A DNA stretch of 8,079 nucleotides, taken from NCBI GenBank assembly GCA_003131985.1, contig PKWH01000122.1, positions 822 to 8,900 on the forward strand. The letters run 5' to 3'. The notes beneath the pieces are model-generated. The model saw only the letters and a program-made list of their open reading frames with translations. It was not told where the DNA came from and searched no databases. This stretch comes from Acidobacteriota bacterium (lineage in GTDB: Bacteria > Acidobacteriota > Terriglobia > Acidiferrales > UBA7541). Made by a program: the position numbers and the translations under genes. Below are positions 1 to 6,857 of the stretch, piece by piece; position 1 is the stretch's first letter; every line of letters begins with the position of its first letter.

Positions 1-198
1 ACGGCCCACCTGGCGCTGCCGTGGATCATGGGATTTGACCTGTATCCGATGACGACGCTGGAAAACAAGAAGAAATGGATTCCGGAAGCGATTCGCGAGG
101 GCTGGATCGCCCTTTTTGCCCACGATACGAAGGTGCCCGCCGGGTATTTGCGTGAACGCGACGGCAAATGGGAAGCGGAACCGGTCACCATTGATTGA
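1..198 (+). CDS. MBL-fold metallo-hydrolase, C-terminal fragment
   Basis: This is the last 65 codons of a gene entering from the left edge; it stops at TGA 196-198. The fragment reads T-A-H-L-A-L-P-W-I-M-G-F-D-L-Y-P, then a helix-like stretch (ENKKKWIPEAIREGW) and I-A-L-F-A-H-D. That arrangement resembles the C-terminal end of metallo-beta-lactamase-fold hydrolases, where an 'F-x-H-D' near the end supplies the last metal-ligand histidine (here His41 of the fragment). The upstream HxHxDH motif lies outside the window, so metal binding and substrate cannot be judged. The next gene starts 27 bases downstream with its own Shine-Dalgarno, so co-transcription with the MTAP gene is likely. The family call rests on a short recognised tail and should be treated as probable. 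No specific enzymatic role is proposed. Confidence 0.62.
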   Translation, partial: TAHLALPWIMGFDLYPMTTLENKKKWIPEAIREGWIALFAHDTKVPAGYLRERDGKWEAEPVTID

Positions 199-225
199 GC
201 GAGTTTAATTTTAAAGGTAAATGGA

Positions 226-1128
226 ATGCGGAAAGCGACGAAAAAGAAGAAAAGTGGAAGCGCCAAGGAAACCGTTCGCATTGGAATTATCGGCGGAAGC
301 GGACTCTATGGAATGCCGGGACTCACCAACACGCGCGAAGTCCGCGTGAAAACCCCATTCGGCGATCCGTCTGACGCCATCGTTATCGGCACTTTGGAAG
401 GCCGGCGCGTAGCATTCCTGGCCCGGCATGGGCGCGGTCACCGTTTTACTCCGAGCGAAATCAATTATCGCGCAAACATTTGCGCACTAAAGATGCTCGG
501 AGTGGAACGAATTCTATCGGTGAGCGCTGTGGGATCTCTTCGCGAAGATTTGCCGCCGCTCGATTTCCTTATCCCGGACCAGTTCTTCGATCGCACACGT
601 CTGCGCGTAGCCACATTTTTTGGCGGTGGCGTGGTGGCTCACGTAGGGTTCGACAAGCCGGTATGTACGCATTTGGCGGCGCACATCGCCGAAGCTTCCG
701 ACCGGGCTGGAGTGAAAGCTCACCGTTCCGGAACTTATGTCTGCATGGAAGGCCCACAGTTTTCCACGCTGGCCGAATCGCATACCTATCGCCAGCTTCA
801 GTTTGACGTGATCGGCATGACCAATTTGACGGAAGCGAAGCTCGCGCGGGAAGCCGAGCTTTGCTACGCCACGATCGCGATGATTACGGATTATGATTGC
901 TGGCATCCTCAGCATGATGCCGTGACCCTGGACGAGATTATCGGAAATCTAAACCGCAATACGGCAAACGTGCAGCGTGTGCTGCATGAAGTAGTTCGCC
1001 AGCTGCCGGAGGCGCGGAGCTGCAAATGCGGATCGGCGCTGGCTCATGCGATCCTTACGGATCGAGCTGCGATTTCGCGGGCCACGAAGAAGCGCCTTGC
1101 GCCCATTATCGGCAAATATATTTCCTGA
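226..1128 (+). CDS. mtnP: S-methyl-5'-thioadenosine phosphorylase (MTAP)
   Basis: A 300-residue cytosolic purine nucleoside phosphorylase. It splits 5'-methylthioadenosine with phosphate into adenine and 5-methylthioribose-1-phosphate. Visible hallmarks are the N-terminal G-I-I-G-G-S-G-L-Y (residues 20-28), R-H-G-R-G-H (67-72), S-A-V-G-S-L (100-105), the substrate-loop M-E-G-P-Q-F-S-T (174-181), and T-D-Y-D-C-W (221-226). The two aspartates of the last motif (D222, D224) are those that in MTAPs recognise a 6-amino purine; the guanosine/inosine PNPs carry Asn there, so an adenine nucleoside is the expected substrate. A Lys-rich extension of about 17 residues precedes the core. The start at 226 is chosen because AAAGG (213-217) sits 8 bases upstream; the ATG at 221 is in another frame. 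The PfkB kinase gene follows after 12 bases, indicating a shared transcript. I am confident of the family; other purine nucleosides remain possible side substrates. Confidence 0.95.
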   Translation: MRKATKKKKSGSAKETVRIGIIGGSGLYGMPGLTNTREVRVKTPFGDPSDAIVIGTLEGRRVAFLARHGRGHRFTPSEINYRANICALKMLGVERILSVSAVGSLREDLPPLDFLIPDQFFDRTRLRVATFFGGGVVAHVGFDKPVCTHLAAHIAEASDRAGVKAHRSGTYVCMEGPQFSTLAESHTYRQLQFDVIGMTNLTEAKLAREAELCYATIAMITDYDCWHPQHDAVTLDEIIGNLNRNTANVQRVLHEVVRQLPEARSCKCGSALAHAILTDRAAISRATKKRLAPIIGKYIS

Positions 1129-1140
1129 CCAGGAGACTGA

Positions 1141-2049
1141 ATGTCATTGCTCGTTGTCGGATCTGTCGCCTTCGATGCTCTCGAAACGCCGCACGGGAAA
1201 GTGGAACGAACGCTGGGAGGCGCTGCAAGTTATTTCGCGCTGGCCGCCAGCTATTTCGCGCCTGTCCGCGTGGTAGCGATTGTCGGGGATGATTTCAGTG
1301 CGAAAGACAAAGCTGTTTTTCACGGCCGCCAGATTGACCTAACGGGCGTCGAACATGCCGCCGGGAAGACATTTTTCTGGTCCGGCCGATACAGCAAGAA
1401 CATGAACGAGCGCACTACGCTGGCAACGGAGTTGAACGTATTCGCGAATTTTCGGCCCACTCTGCCGGGTGCTTATTGCGATTCGTCGTTTATTTTCCTC
1501 GGGAACATCGATCCAACGCTACAGCGGTCGGTGCTGAAGCAGATGAAGTGCAAGCCAAAAGTGGTGGGGCTCGACACCATGAATTACTGGATCGAGCGGA
1601 CGCCAGCCGAATTACGCGAGACGCTGAGGCACACACAGATCCTAATGATCAATGACGACGAAACGCGGCAGTTGACCGGCGAACACAATCTGATGCGTGC
1701 GGCGAAACACGTATTCAAAATGGGGCCGCGAACTTTGGTGATCAAGCGCGGCGAGCACGGCGCTTTGATGGTGCACAACAATTTTCTATTCTCCGTGCCG
1801 GCATTTCCGCTGGAAGAGGTGCATGATCCCACCGGAGCGGGCGACAGTTTTGCGGGCGGTTTCATGGGTTATCTCGCCAGGGAGGGTCGAATCAACGACC
1901 AGATCCTTCGCCGCGCGATGGTGTACGGTTCGGTGCTCGGAAGTTTTGCCGTGGAACGATTTGGAGTTGAGCGCCTGACGAATTTGACACTCCGGGAAAT
2001 AAATGCTCGAGCGCGACGGTTTCTGAAACTCACGGCGTTCAAGTTGTGA
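1141..2049 (+). CDS. PfkB-family carbohydrate/nucleoside kinase paired with MTAP
   Basis: A 302-residue ribokinase-fold kinase (PfkB superfamily), cytosolic, transferring phosphate from ATP to a sugar or nucleoside hydroxyl. The N-terminal G-S-V-A-F-D (7-12) and the glycine pair G26-G27 match PfkB signature 1. N171-D-D-E174 is the usual N-x-x-E metal/phosphate motif. D229-P-T-G-A-G-D235 is signature 2, with D235 as the catalytic base. Residues 82-100 (G-R-Y...M-N-E-R-T-T-L-A-T-E-L-N-V) form a distinctive block that I do not associate with classical ribokinase, fructokinase or adenosine kinase. AGGAGA at 1131-1136 lies 4 bases before the ATG. The MTAP gene ends 12 bases upstream, so translation and transcription are probably linked. 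Position suggests a role in methylthioadenosine or adenosine salvage, but the substrate is unknown. Methylthioribose, adenosine and a plain sugar are all candidates. The fold call is firm; the pathway role is an inference. Confidence 0.9.
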   Translation: MSLLVVGSVAFDALETPHGKVERTLGGAASYFALAASYFAPVRVVAIVGDDFSAKDKAVFHGRQIDLTGVEHAAGKTFFWSGRYSKNMNERTTLATELNVFANFRPTLPGAYCDSSFIFLGNIDPTLQRSVLKQMKCKPKVVGLDTMNYWIERTPAELRETLRHTQILMINDDETRQLTGEHNLMRAAKHVFKMGPRTLVIKRGEHGALMVHNNFLFSVPAFPLEEVHDPTGAGDSFAGGFMGYLAREGRINDQILRRAMVYGSVLGSFAVERFGVERLTNLTLREINARARRFLKLTAFKL

Positions 2050-2160
2050 CTTCGGGGATCCGAGATCGTTCCGAACATTTTCAGATTCAGCCGGTCCGCA
2101 AGTTGAATGCTGAAAAGAGCCGTGCAGCGGCCAACCAAAGGGTATGGCGGGGAATCCGAG

Positions 2161-2189
2161 TTGACGGCCAGTGAGCGGGATGCTATCAA
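2161..2189 (+). promoter_or_regulatory. Putative sigma70-type promoter, extended -10
   Basis: TTGACG at 2161-2166 matches the -35 consensus at five of six positions. After a 17-base spacer, TATCAA at 2184-2189 matches the -10 at four of six and is directly preceded by TGC (2181-2183), the TGn of an extended -10. Transcription would begin near 2196, giving a leader of about 105 bases before the lipoprotein ATG. The arrangement fits an independent promoter for the lipoprotein gene and possibly the murein-recycling genes downstream. It is judged by eye only, and sigma70 consensus use in this organism is assumed. Confidence 0.42.
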
Positions 2190-2286
2190 TTCTGATTCGT
2201 TTGGCACAGACGAAATTGTTCAGGTTTCCCCTTTCCGCTTGCGAGTTTTTCTCTGGCGAGCGGCCTCAGGGTTTTGCAGGAATCGC

Positions 2287-2292
2287 AGGAGG
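2287..2292 (+). promoter_or_regulatory. Ribosome binding site setting the lipoprotein start
   Basis: AGGAGG is a full Shine-Dalgarno core. It ends 9 bases before the ATG at 2302, ideal spacing, whereas the in-frame ATG at 2293 directly abuts it and could not be used efficiently. This, together with the signal peptide that begins at 2302, decides the start codon against the longer open frame from 2107. Confidence 0.8.
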
Positions 2293-2301
2293 ATGGAACT
2301 G

Positions 2302-4365
2302 ATGCGTTTGCGGTGGACTGCTGTTGCGGCGCTCCTTGCGCTAACAATCGTGCTTGGCAGTTGCGGCTCCAGTTCGACGTCTCCGCCTCCCACGCCTGTG
2401 ATAACGGGCCTTTTCCCTTCGAGCATTACGGCCGGGAGTCAGGCGTTCACTCTGTTTATTTCCGGAAATGGTTTCGTCACGAGTCCGCAGTCACAGGTGT
2501 TTTGGAACGGTTCGATGCGCACCAGCACGATCAATAAGATCACGCTACAGCTCGCTGTTTCTGTTCTTGCGACCGACGTAGCCAGCGCTGGCGTCGCCGC
2601 GATTACGGTGACAAATCCTGAACCTGGCGGTCCTTCGCTCGCCGCCACTTTCACGATCAACGCGGTGCAAAACGGCGGACCTTTGATTACGAGTCTTTCT
2701 CCTGCGAGCGCGTCACCTGGAAGCGGGGCCTTCACGCTCACCGTGAATGGCTCAAACTTTGTGGCGCCCGCAGCCCAAACTGCTGGTTCCACGATCGCAT
2801 GGAATTCCGGACCACTGACCACTACCTTCGTCAGCAGCACTAGCTTGACGGCTAGCGTTCCGGGGTCCGACATTGCAACCTCGGGTTTCGCTAGTGTAAG
2901 CGTGTTCAATTCGACGCCCGGCGGCAGTCAAGTTTTTTCACCCGCTGTGAATTTTACTTTCATGTCGGGCAACGCTGCCTTCCCCGTGGTGGCGTCGGTG
3001 AACGTTTCAGGGGGTCCAGCAGATGGGGCGAGCGCGGCTCCGGCGATGAGCGCCGATGGCAGATTCGCTGCTTTCTTCTCGAGTGCCAAGAATTTGGTGG
3101 GGCAAGGCGCGCATGGAAATATTTTTGTGCGCGATACATGCTTGGGCGCCAGCGGGTGCATACCGCAAACAACGGCCGTTGATTTAGCACCGGACGGCTC
3201 CGCGCCCAACGCAGGGGCAGGCAGCCAGGTCGCTATGAGCGCAGACGGCAGGTTTGTGGTCTTTCAGTCGGTGGCAACAAATCTCGTTCCAGGCCAGCAA
3301 AGCACGACCGCAGCTCGCGTGAAGAACCTTTTCGTGCGCGATCTTTGCGCCGGCATAAACGCGCCGTCTGGTTGCGAGCCGCACACGGAATCCGTATCAG
3401 TGAGCGATTCCGGGGAATTGGTGATAGCTGGTGACAGCGGATCTGCCTCAATCAGCGCTGATGGACGGTTCATCGCGTTCGCTTCTTCGGCGTCAAATCT
3501 GGTCGCGGGACAAACGGGTTCGGGATCTCAGGTTTTTGTGCGCGACACGTGTGCTGGCCCGACCGCCGGGAAATCTTGTATCGTCGGCACGTTGGAGATT
3601 CCGGTCGACGCCAAGTATCAGGCAGGTGGAGCGGAGCGTGTATCGCCGGCGATTTCGGCGGACGGACGATATGTTGCGTTTGTGGCTGCGAGATCGGCGT
3701 CTGTATCGGGAGCGGCGCGCGGTCCTTCGCAGATTCTGCTGCGCGATACTTGTTCGGGATGGAATGCTGCGGCGACTTGCGTTCCGTCAACTGAGGAGAT
3801 CTCCGTTTCTCCCACTGGAGAGCTGGGGAATGGACAGAGCGCTGCTCCTGCCGTGAGCGGTGACGGACGCTTTACCGTATTTCAGTCCAGCGCTACCAAC
3901 CTTGTGGCCGAAGCGTCGAAATCCGAGACAAATATTTTCTTGCGCGACACTTGTCTCGGCGTTACGGCTTCCGACGGATGTACACCTTCCACGATATTAA
4001 TTGGCCCTGAAACCGCCGGCGTCGCGACGAACTCGCCCGCATTTGCACCATGGATTAGCGCTTCGGGGCGCTACATCAGTTTCATCTCGGGCATTTCGAC
4101 CCGCGCGAATGGCCAGGATTCTGTTGAAGGATTTCTTTTCGTGCGCGATACGTGCTTCGGCGTTACGTCGCCATGTACCGCTCGCACGCTTGCAGTAGCT
4201 GCTCCGGCGAATTCATCGCAGGCTCCGACACTGGACGTCGATCAATTTCTTCCGGTGCCGATCGTTTCAAATGGTCGCGTGGCAGCCTTCTCCTCTATGT
4301 CTCCCGTTTCAACTGCGCCCGTGAGCGGATATGGCGACGTGTTGCTTACGCTGACTTCCTTCTAA
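2302..4365 (+). CDS. Lipoprotein with two IPT/TIG domains and a PD40-like beta-propeller
   Basis: A 687-residue predicted envelope lipoprotein. Residues 1-21 form a lipoprotein signal: M-R-L-R-W, a hydrophobic stretch, then lipobox L-G-S-C with the acylated Cys at 21, followed by a Ser/Pro-rich linker. Two immunoglobulin-like IPT/TIG domains follow (about 31-121 and 125-220), each opening with P-x-I-T-x-L-x-P and containing G-x-x-F. From about 229 to the end lie seven PD40/TolB-type repeats with the pattern S-A-D-G-R-[FY]-x-[AV]-F, most ending in an [FL]-[VL]-R-D-x-C strand. Blades 1-6 each carry two cysteines 5-8 residues apart. No catalytic residues are recognised, so a binding or scaffolding role is likely, but the ligand is unknown. 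The start is set by AGGAGG at 2287-2292. The gene has its own promoter candidate, and the next gene begins 91 bases after its stop. Such proteins are common in Acidobacteriota as far as I recall; no specific function is assigned. Confidence 0.85.
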   Translation: MRLRWTAVAALLALTIVLGSCGSSSTSPPPTPVITGLFPSSITAGSQAFTLFISGNGFVTSPQSQVFWNGSMRTSTINKITLQLAVSVLATDVASAGVAAITVTNPEPGGPSLAATFTINAVQNGGPLITSLSPASASPGSGAFTLTVNGSNFVAPAAQTAGSTIAWNSGPLTTTFVSSTSLTASVPGSDIATSGFASVSVFNSTPGGSQVFSPAVNFTFMSGNAAFPVVASVNVSGGPADGASAAPAMSADGRFAAFFSSAKNLVGQGAHGNIFVRDTCLGASGCIPQTTAVDLAPDGSAPNAGAGSQVAMSADGRFVVFQSVATNLVPGQQSTTAARVKNLFVRDLCAGINAPSGCEPHTESVSVSDSGELVIAGDSGSASISADGRFIAFASSASNLVAGQTGSGSQVFVRDTCAGPTAGKSCIVGTLEIPVDAKYQAGGAERVSPAISADGRYVAFVAARSASVSGAARGPSQILLRDTCSGWNAAATCVPSTEEISVSPTGELGNGQSAAPAVSGDGRFTVFQSSATNLVAEASKSETNIFLRDTCLGVTASDGCTPSTILIGPETAGVATNSPAFAPWISASGRYISFISGISTRANGQDSVEGFLFVRDTCFGVTSPCTARTLAVAAPANSSQAPTLDVDQFLPVPIVSNGRVAAFSSMSPVSTAPVSGYGDVLLTLTSF
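3037..4362 (+). repeat. Seven tandem propeller-blade repeats within the lipoprotein gene
   Basis: Diverged in-frame repeats begin near 3037, 3223, 3442, 3643, 3844, 4045 and 4255. Repeats 3, 4 and 5 are each exactly 201 bases (67 codons) and the others are 62-73 codons; the seventh is cut short at 36 codons. Each encodes an S-x-D/S-G-R-[FY]-x-x-F strand, most encode R-D-x-C-G-type turns, and blades 1-5 end in a variable 'x-x-x-I/V-x-V/P' strand. They resemble each other mainly at protein level, pointing to old duplication and not to recent slippage. A strand like the missing last one lies just before repeat 1 (residues 229-236, V-V-A-S-V-N-V-S), as expected for a propeller closed by N- and C-terminal strands. 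Confidence 0.82.
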
Positions 4366-4456
4366 TATTCGGAATAGCGCGCGCTGCTGGGATGTAAACC
4401 GAAACTTCATGTTGTCTGGACTACCCGCCGGAAATTCCTTATTCTCGGTTGCGCCC

Positions 4457-5401
4457 ATGCCACAAACTCTTAAGCCGCAGGTTCTCCAGGCGGAAGACAT
4501 GATTCGGATCATTTCGCTTTCGAGTCCGGTCGAACGAGATCGGCTGGAAAAGGGCATCGAGGAACTCTCACGGCTCGGCTACAAGGCAAAATTGGATGAT
4601 GCCGGGGTGCTCGCGCGTGATGGCTTTTTCGCAGGTGCGGCCGCGGACCGCGTTGCTATCCTGAAGGAAGCCTTCGGCGAGACTGACACGCGAGCGATTT
4701 TCTGTTCGCGCGGCGGATATGGGGCGAACTATCTGCTCGATGGTCTTAGCGTCGCGCTATCTGTGCCGAAGATTTTGCTGGGCTATAGCGACGTTACGTC
4801 CCTTCAAATATTTCTGTGGCAGAAATTCCGCTGGGTTACTTTCTACGGCCCGATGGTCGCTTCCGGGTTCAATAAAGGCGAAGGACTCGCCGAAGGCTAC
4901 GACCGCGAAAGCTTTTCACGCGCGACCACGGAAACTCGGCATGGTTGGAAGATCGGGTTGAATGGCGCTGAATCATTGACTCCGGGCAAGGCGGACGGCA
5001 CGCTTCTCGGCGGCTGCATGACGCTCGTAGAAACGACGCTGGGCACGGCGTGGGAACTGGACAGCCACGGCGCAATCCTGATTCTCGAAGACCGAGGGAT
5101 GAAGCCCTGGCAGGTTGACCGCGCGCTGATGCATCTGAAACAGGCGGGAAAATTCCGCGGAGTTTCCGGCGTAGTCCTTGGCGATTTTCCCGAATGCGAA
5201 GGGCCGGCCGGGACTGAGACCGTTAGAGACGTCGCCGAACGGATACTGAAGCCGTTGGGATTTCCGGTTGTATGGGGCGCAGCGATTGGGCACACTTCGC
5301 GGCCCATGTTGACCTTGCCGTTGGGAGTTCGCGCGCGGCTTTCGGCGAACGAGTCCATCGGCGCGACGCTGGAAATTTTGGAGCCGGCATGCACGACGTA
5401 G
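4457..5401 (+). CDS. ldcA: L,D-carboxypeptidase, peptidase family S66 (LdcA/MccF-like)
   Basis: A serine peptidase that removes the terminal D-Ala from the murein tetrapeptide L-Ala-gamma-D-Glu-mesoDAP-D-Ala, giving the tripeptide used in recycling; it is expected in the cytosol because no signal peptide is seen. Numbered from this start (314 residues), R-G-G-Y-G lies at 85-89, the nucleophile motif G-Y-S-D at 109-112 (Ser111), Glu in I-L-E-D at 211, and His in I-G-H-T at 279. The Ser-Glu and Glu-His intervals (100 and 68) closely match those I recall for Pseudomonas LdcA (Ser115, Glu217, His285). The frame is open to an ATG at 4409, which would add 16 residues. I prefer 4457 because family members begin with a short segment like P-x-x-L-K-P before the first strand; neither start has a good Shine-Dalgarno. 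The mpl gene follows after 25 bases, which supports the murein role over a MccF-type microcin-immunity role. Confidence 0.9.
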   Translation: MPQTLKPQVLQAEDMIRIISLSSPVERDRLEKGIEELSRLGYKAKLDDAGVLARDGFFAGAAADRVAILKEAFGETDTRAIFCSRGGYGANYLLDGLSVALSVPKILLGYSDVTSLQIFLWQKFRWVTFYGPMVASGFNKGEGLAEGYDRESFSRATTETRHGWKIGLNGAESLTPGKADGTLLGGCMTLVETTLGTAWELDSHGAILILEDRGMKPWQVDRALMHLKQAGKFRGVSGVVLGDFPECEGPAGTETVRDVAERILKPLGFPVVWGAAIGHTSRPMLTLPLGVRARLSANESIGATLEILEPACTT

Positions 5402-5426
5402 GATACGAATCGTCGGCGAGGCGAGT

Positions 5427-6857
5427 ATGGTAGGACGAAAACCGGAACACATCCATCTGCTCGGCATTGCCGGTGCGGCGATGGCGCCCGTGGCGGGAAT
5501 GCTAAAGGAGCGCGGGTTTCACGTCACAGGTTCAGACGTGAATGTTTATCCGCCGGCTTCCACATTGCTGGATTCGCTGGGTATCCGCTGGAATGAAGGA
5601 TTTCGAGAGGAGAATTTGCGTCCGGCGCCGGAGCTGGCGGTAGTAGGGAATATCGTCGCTCGCGGAAATGCCGAGATGGAGTACATTCTCGACGAAAAAA
5701 TACCATACTGTTCGATGCCGCAGCTTCTCGAGGAATATTTTATTCCGGGACACACGTCGATTGTGGTGGCAGGAACGCACGGCAAGACCACGACCACTGC
5801 AATGCTCGCTTGGATTTTTCACGTGGCCGGGAGGCGGCCAGATTTTCTCGTGGGCGGCGTGGTGCCCAACTTCAAGGATCGGAGCTACGGTCTCGGGGGC
5901 GGGGAAGAATTCATCATCGAAGGCGACGAATACGAGACCGCCTTCTTCGATCGCGGGCCGAAATTCCTGCACTATCACCCCGACGAATTGATTCTCACTT
6001 CCCTCGAGTACGACCACGCGGACATTTATCCGGATCTCGCAGCGATCGCTCTGCAGTTTCGGCGGCTGGTGAATCTGGTGCCGCGGCGCGGGCGCATATT
6101 GATCTGGGGCGAAAGTCCCGAGCTTCGAGAAAACACGGCGAAGGCGTTTTGCCTCGTGGAGACGTTTGGGCTTACGCCCGAATGCGACTGGTATGCAGGC
6201 GATATTTTATGGCAGGACTCAGCGACCGAATTTCGCGTGGCGTTTCACGGCAGCGAAGTGACGCGTGTCCGCATGCCGGTTGCGGGCAAACACAATGTGC
6301 TCGACGCACTGGCAGCGATCGCGCTGGCCTACGGGCGCGGAGTGGAATGCGAGGCAATCAAGGGGGCGCTCGCGACGTTTCAAGGTGTACGCAAGCGAAT
6401 GGAAATCAAGGGTGAAGCGAACGGCGTGCTGGTAGTTGAGGATTTTGCCCACCACCCCACGGCCATCCGCCTGACTTTGGAGGCTGCGCGAACGCGCTGG
6501 CCCGGGCGAAAAATTTGGGCAGCGGTCGAACCGCGCTCCAATACGATGCGGCGAAAAATATTTCAGCATGTCCTCCCGGATGCTTTGGCGATAGCCGACG
6601 CCGTGCTTATCGGCCCGGTGAATCGCGCGCAGCTACTCGGGGAAGAAGAGCGGCTATCGCCGGAACAGATTGCGGATTCGTTACTCGAACGCGGGCGTCC
6701 GGCTAGGGCGTTTGAATCCTCGGATGAAATTGCGGAATATTTGGCGGAGAATGCGAAGCCGGGAGATATGGTGATGGTGATGTCGAACGGAAGCTTTGAC
6801 GGTCTATCGGGCAAGCTGCTTGAAAAATTTAAATCGCTCGCGGCGGCGCGTAAATGA
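5427..6857 (+). CDS. mpl: UDP-MurNAc:L-Ala-gamma-D-Glu-meso-DAP ligase (Mpl)
   Basis: A 476-residue cytosolic Mur-family ATP-dependent ligase that joins recycled murein tripeptide directly to UDP-N-acetylmuramate, bypassing MurC, MurD and MurE. The N-terminal nucleotide-sugar domain begins H-I-H-L-L-G-I-A-G and contains G-S-D. The ATP loop is G-T-H-G-K-T-T-T-T (116-124, Lys120). E-G-D-E-Y-E-T-A-F-F-D is the central-domain block that separates Mpl from MurC, and L-E-Y-D-H-A-D follows. The C-terminal domain shows G-V-R-K-R-M-E, D-F-A-H-H-P (339-344) and E-P-R-S-N-T-M (368-374), all Mpl hallmarks. Length is slightly above the roughly 457 residues of E. coli Mpl. GAGG at 5418-5421 lies 5 bases before the ATG. 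The L,D-carboxypeptidase upstream would make its tripeptide substrate. The stop overlaps the start of the M61 gene by four bases (ATGA). MurC is the only realistic alternative and fits less well. Confidence 0.95.
   Translation: MVGRKPEHIHLLGIAGAAMAPVAGMLKERGFHVTGSDVNVYPPASTLLDSLGIRWNEGFREENLRPAPELAVVGNIVARGNAEMEYILDEKIPYCSMPQLLEEYFIPGHTSIVVAGTHGKTTTTAMLAWIFHVAGRRPDFLVGGVVPNFKDRSYGLGGGEEFIIEGDEYETAFFDRGPKFLHYHPDELILTSLEYDHADIYPDLAAIALQFRRLVNLVPRRGRILIWGESPELRENTAKAFCLVETFGLTPECDWYAGDILWQDSATEFRVAFHGSEVTRVRMPVAGKHNVLDALAAIALAYGRGVECEAIKGALATFQGVRKRMEIKGEANGVLVVEDFAHHPTAIRLTLEAARTRWPGRKIWAAVEPRSNTMRRKIFQHVLPDALAIADAVLIGPVNRAQLLGEEERLSPEQIADSLLERGRPARAFESSDEIAEYLAENAKPGDMVMVMSNGSFDGLSGKLLEKFKSLAAARK

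Larger units (their letters stand above)
2050..2301. other. Intergenic region with promoter candidate and leader
   Basis: A 252-base gap separates the MTAP-kinase pair from the lipoprotein gene and is the longest non-coding stretch in the window. The lipoprotein reading frame stays open back to an ATG at 2107, but that extension is poor coding sequence and would bury the signal peptide, so it is treated as untranslated. No convincing intrinsic terminator for the upstream operon is visible: there is no GC-rich hairpin followed by a T-run. A promoter candidate lies at 2161-2189. In the leader, CCGCTTG (2235-2241) can pair with CGAGCGG (2257-2263) around a 15-base loop, including one G-T wobble. 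That is a weak structure of doubtful importance. Confidence 0.5.

Noticed and set aside
199..225. AT-rich TTTAAT at 204-209 before the MTAP gene, considered as a -10 box
   Set aside because: No -35-like hexamer sits at the right distance, and the 27-base gap fits an intra-operon spacer.
199..225. Possible SAM or purine riboswitch upstream of the MTAP gene
   Set aside because: Only 27 bases separate the genes, which is too short for any known riboswitch aptamer of those classes.
2439..2909. Minus-strand open frame of 156 codons under the TIG domains
   Set aside because: It mirrors the low-complexity Ser/Thr/Ala/Val codons of the lipoprotein; no independent coding evidence is seen.
4342..4368. 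Possible promoter TTGCTT ... TAATAT ahead of the L,D-carboxypeptidase gene
   Set aside because: The -35 matches only three of six positions and the spacer is 15 bases, so it is too weak to list as a feature.
4376..4385. Perfect palindrome AGCGCGCGCT just after the lipoprotein stop, considered as a terminator
   Set aside because: It has no loop and no following T-run, so it does not look like an intrinsic terminator; a GC alternation of this length occurs easily by chance.
5532..6017. Minus-strand open frame of 161 codons inside mpl
   Set aside because: It is antisense to conserved Mpl motifs including the ATP loop, and shows no Shine-Dalgarno or domain of its own.
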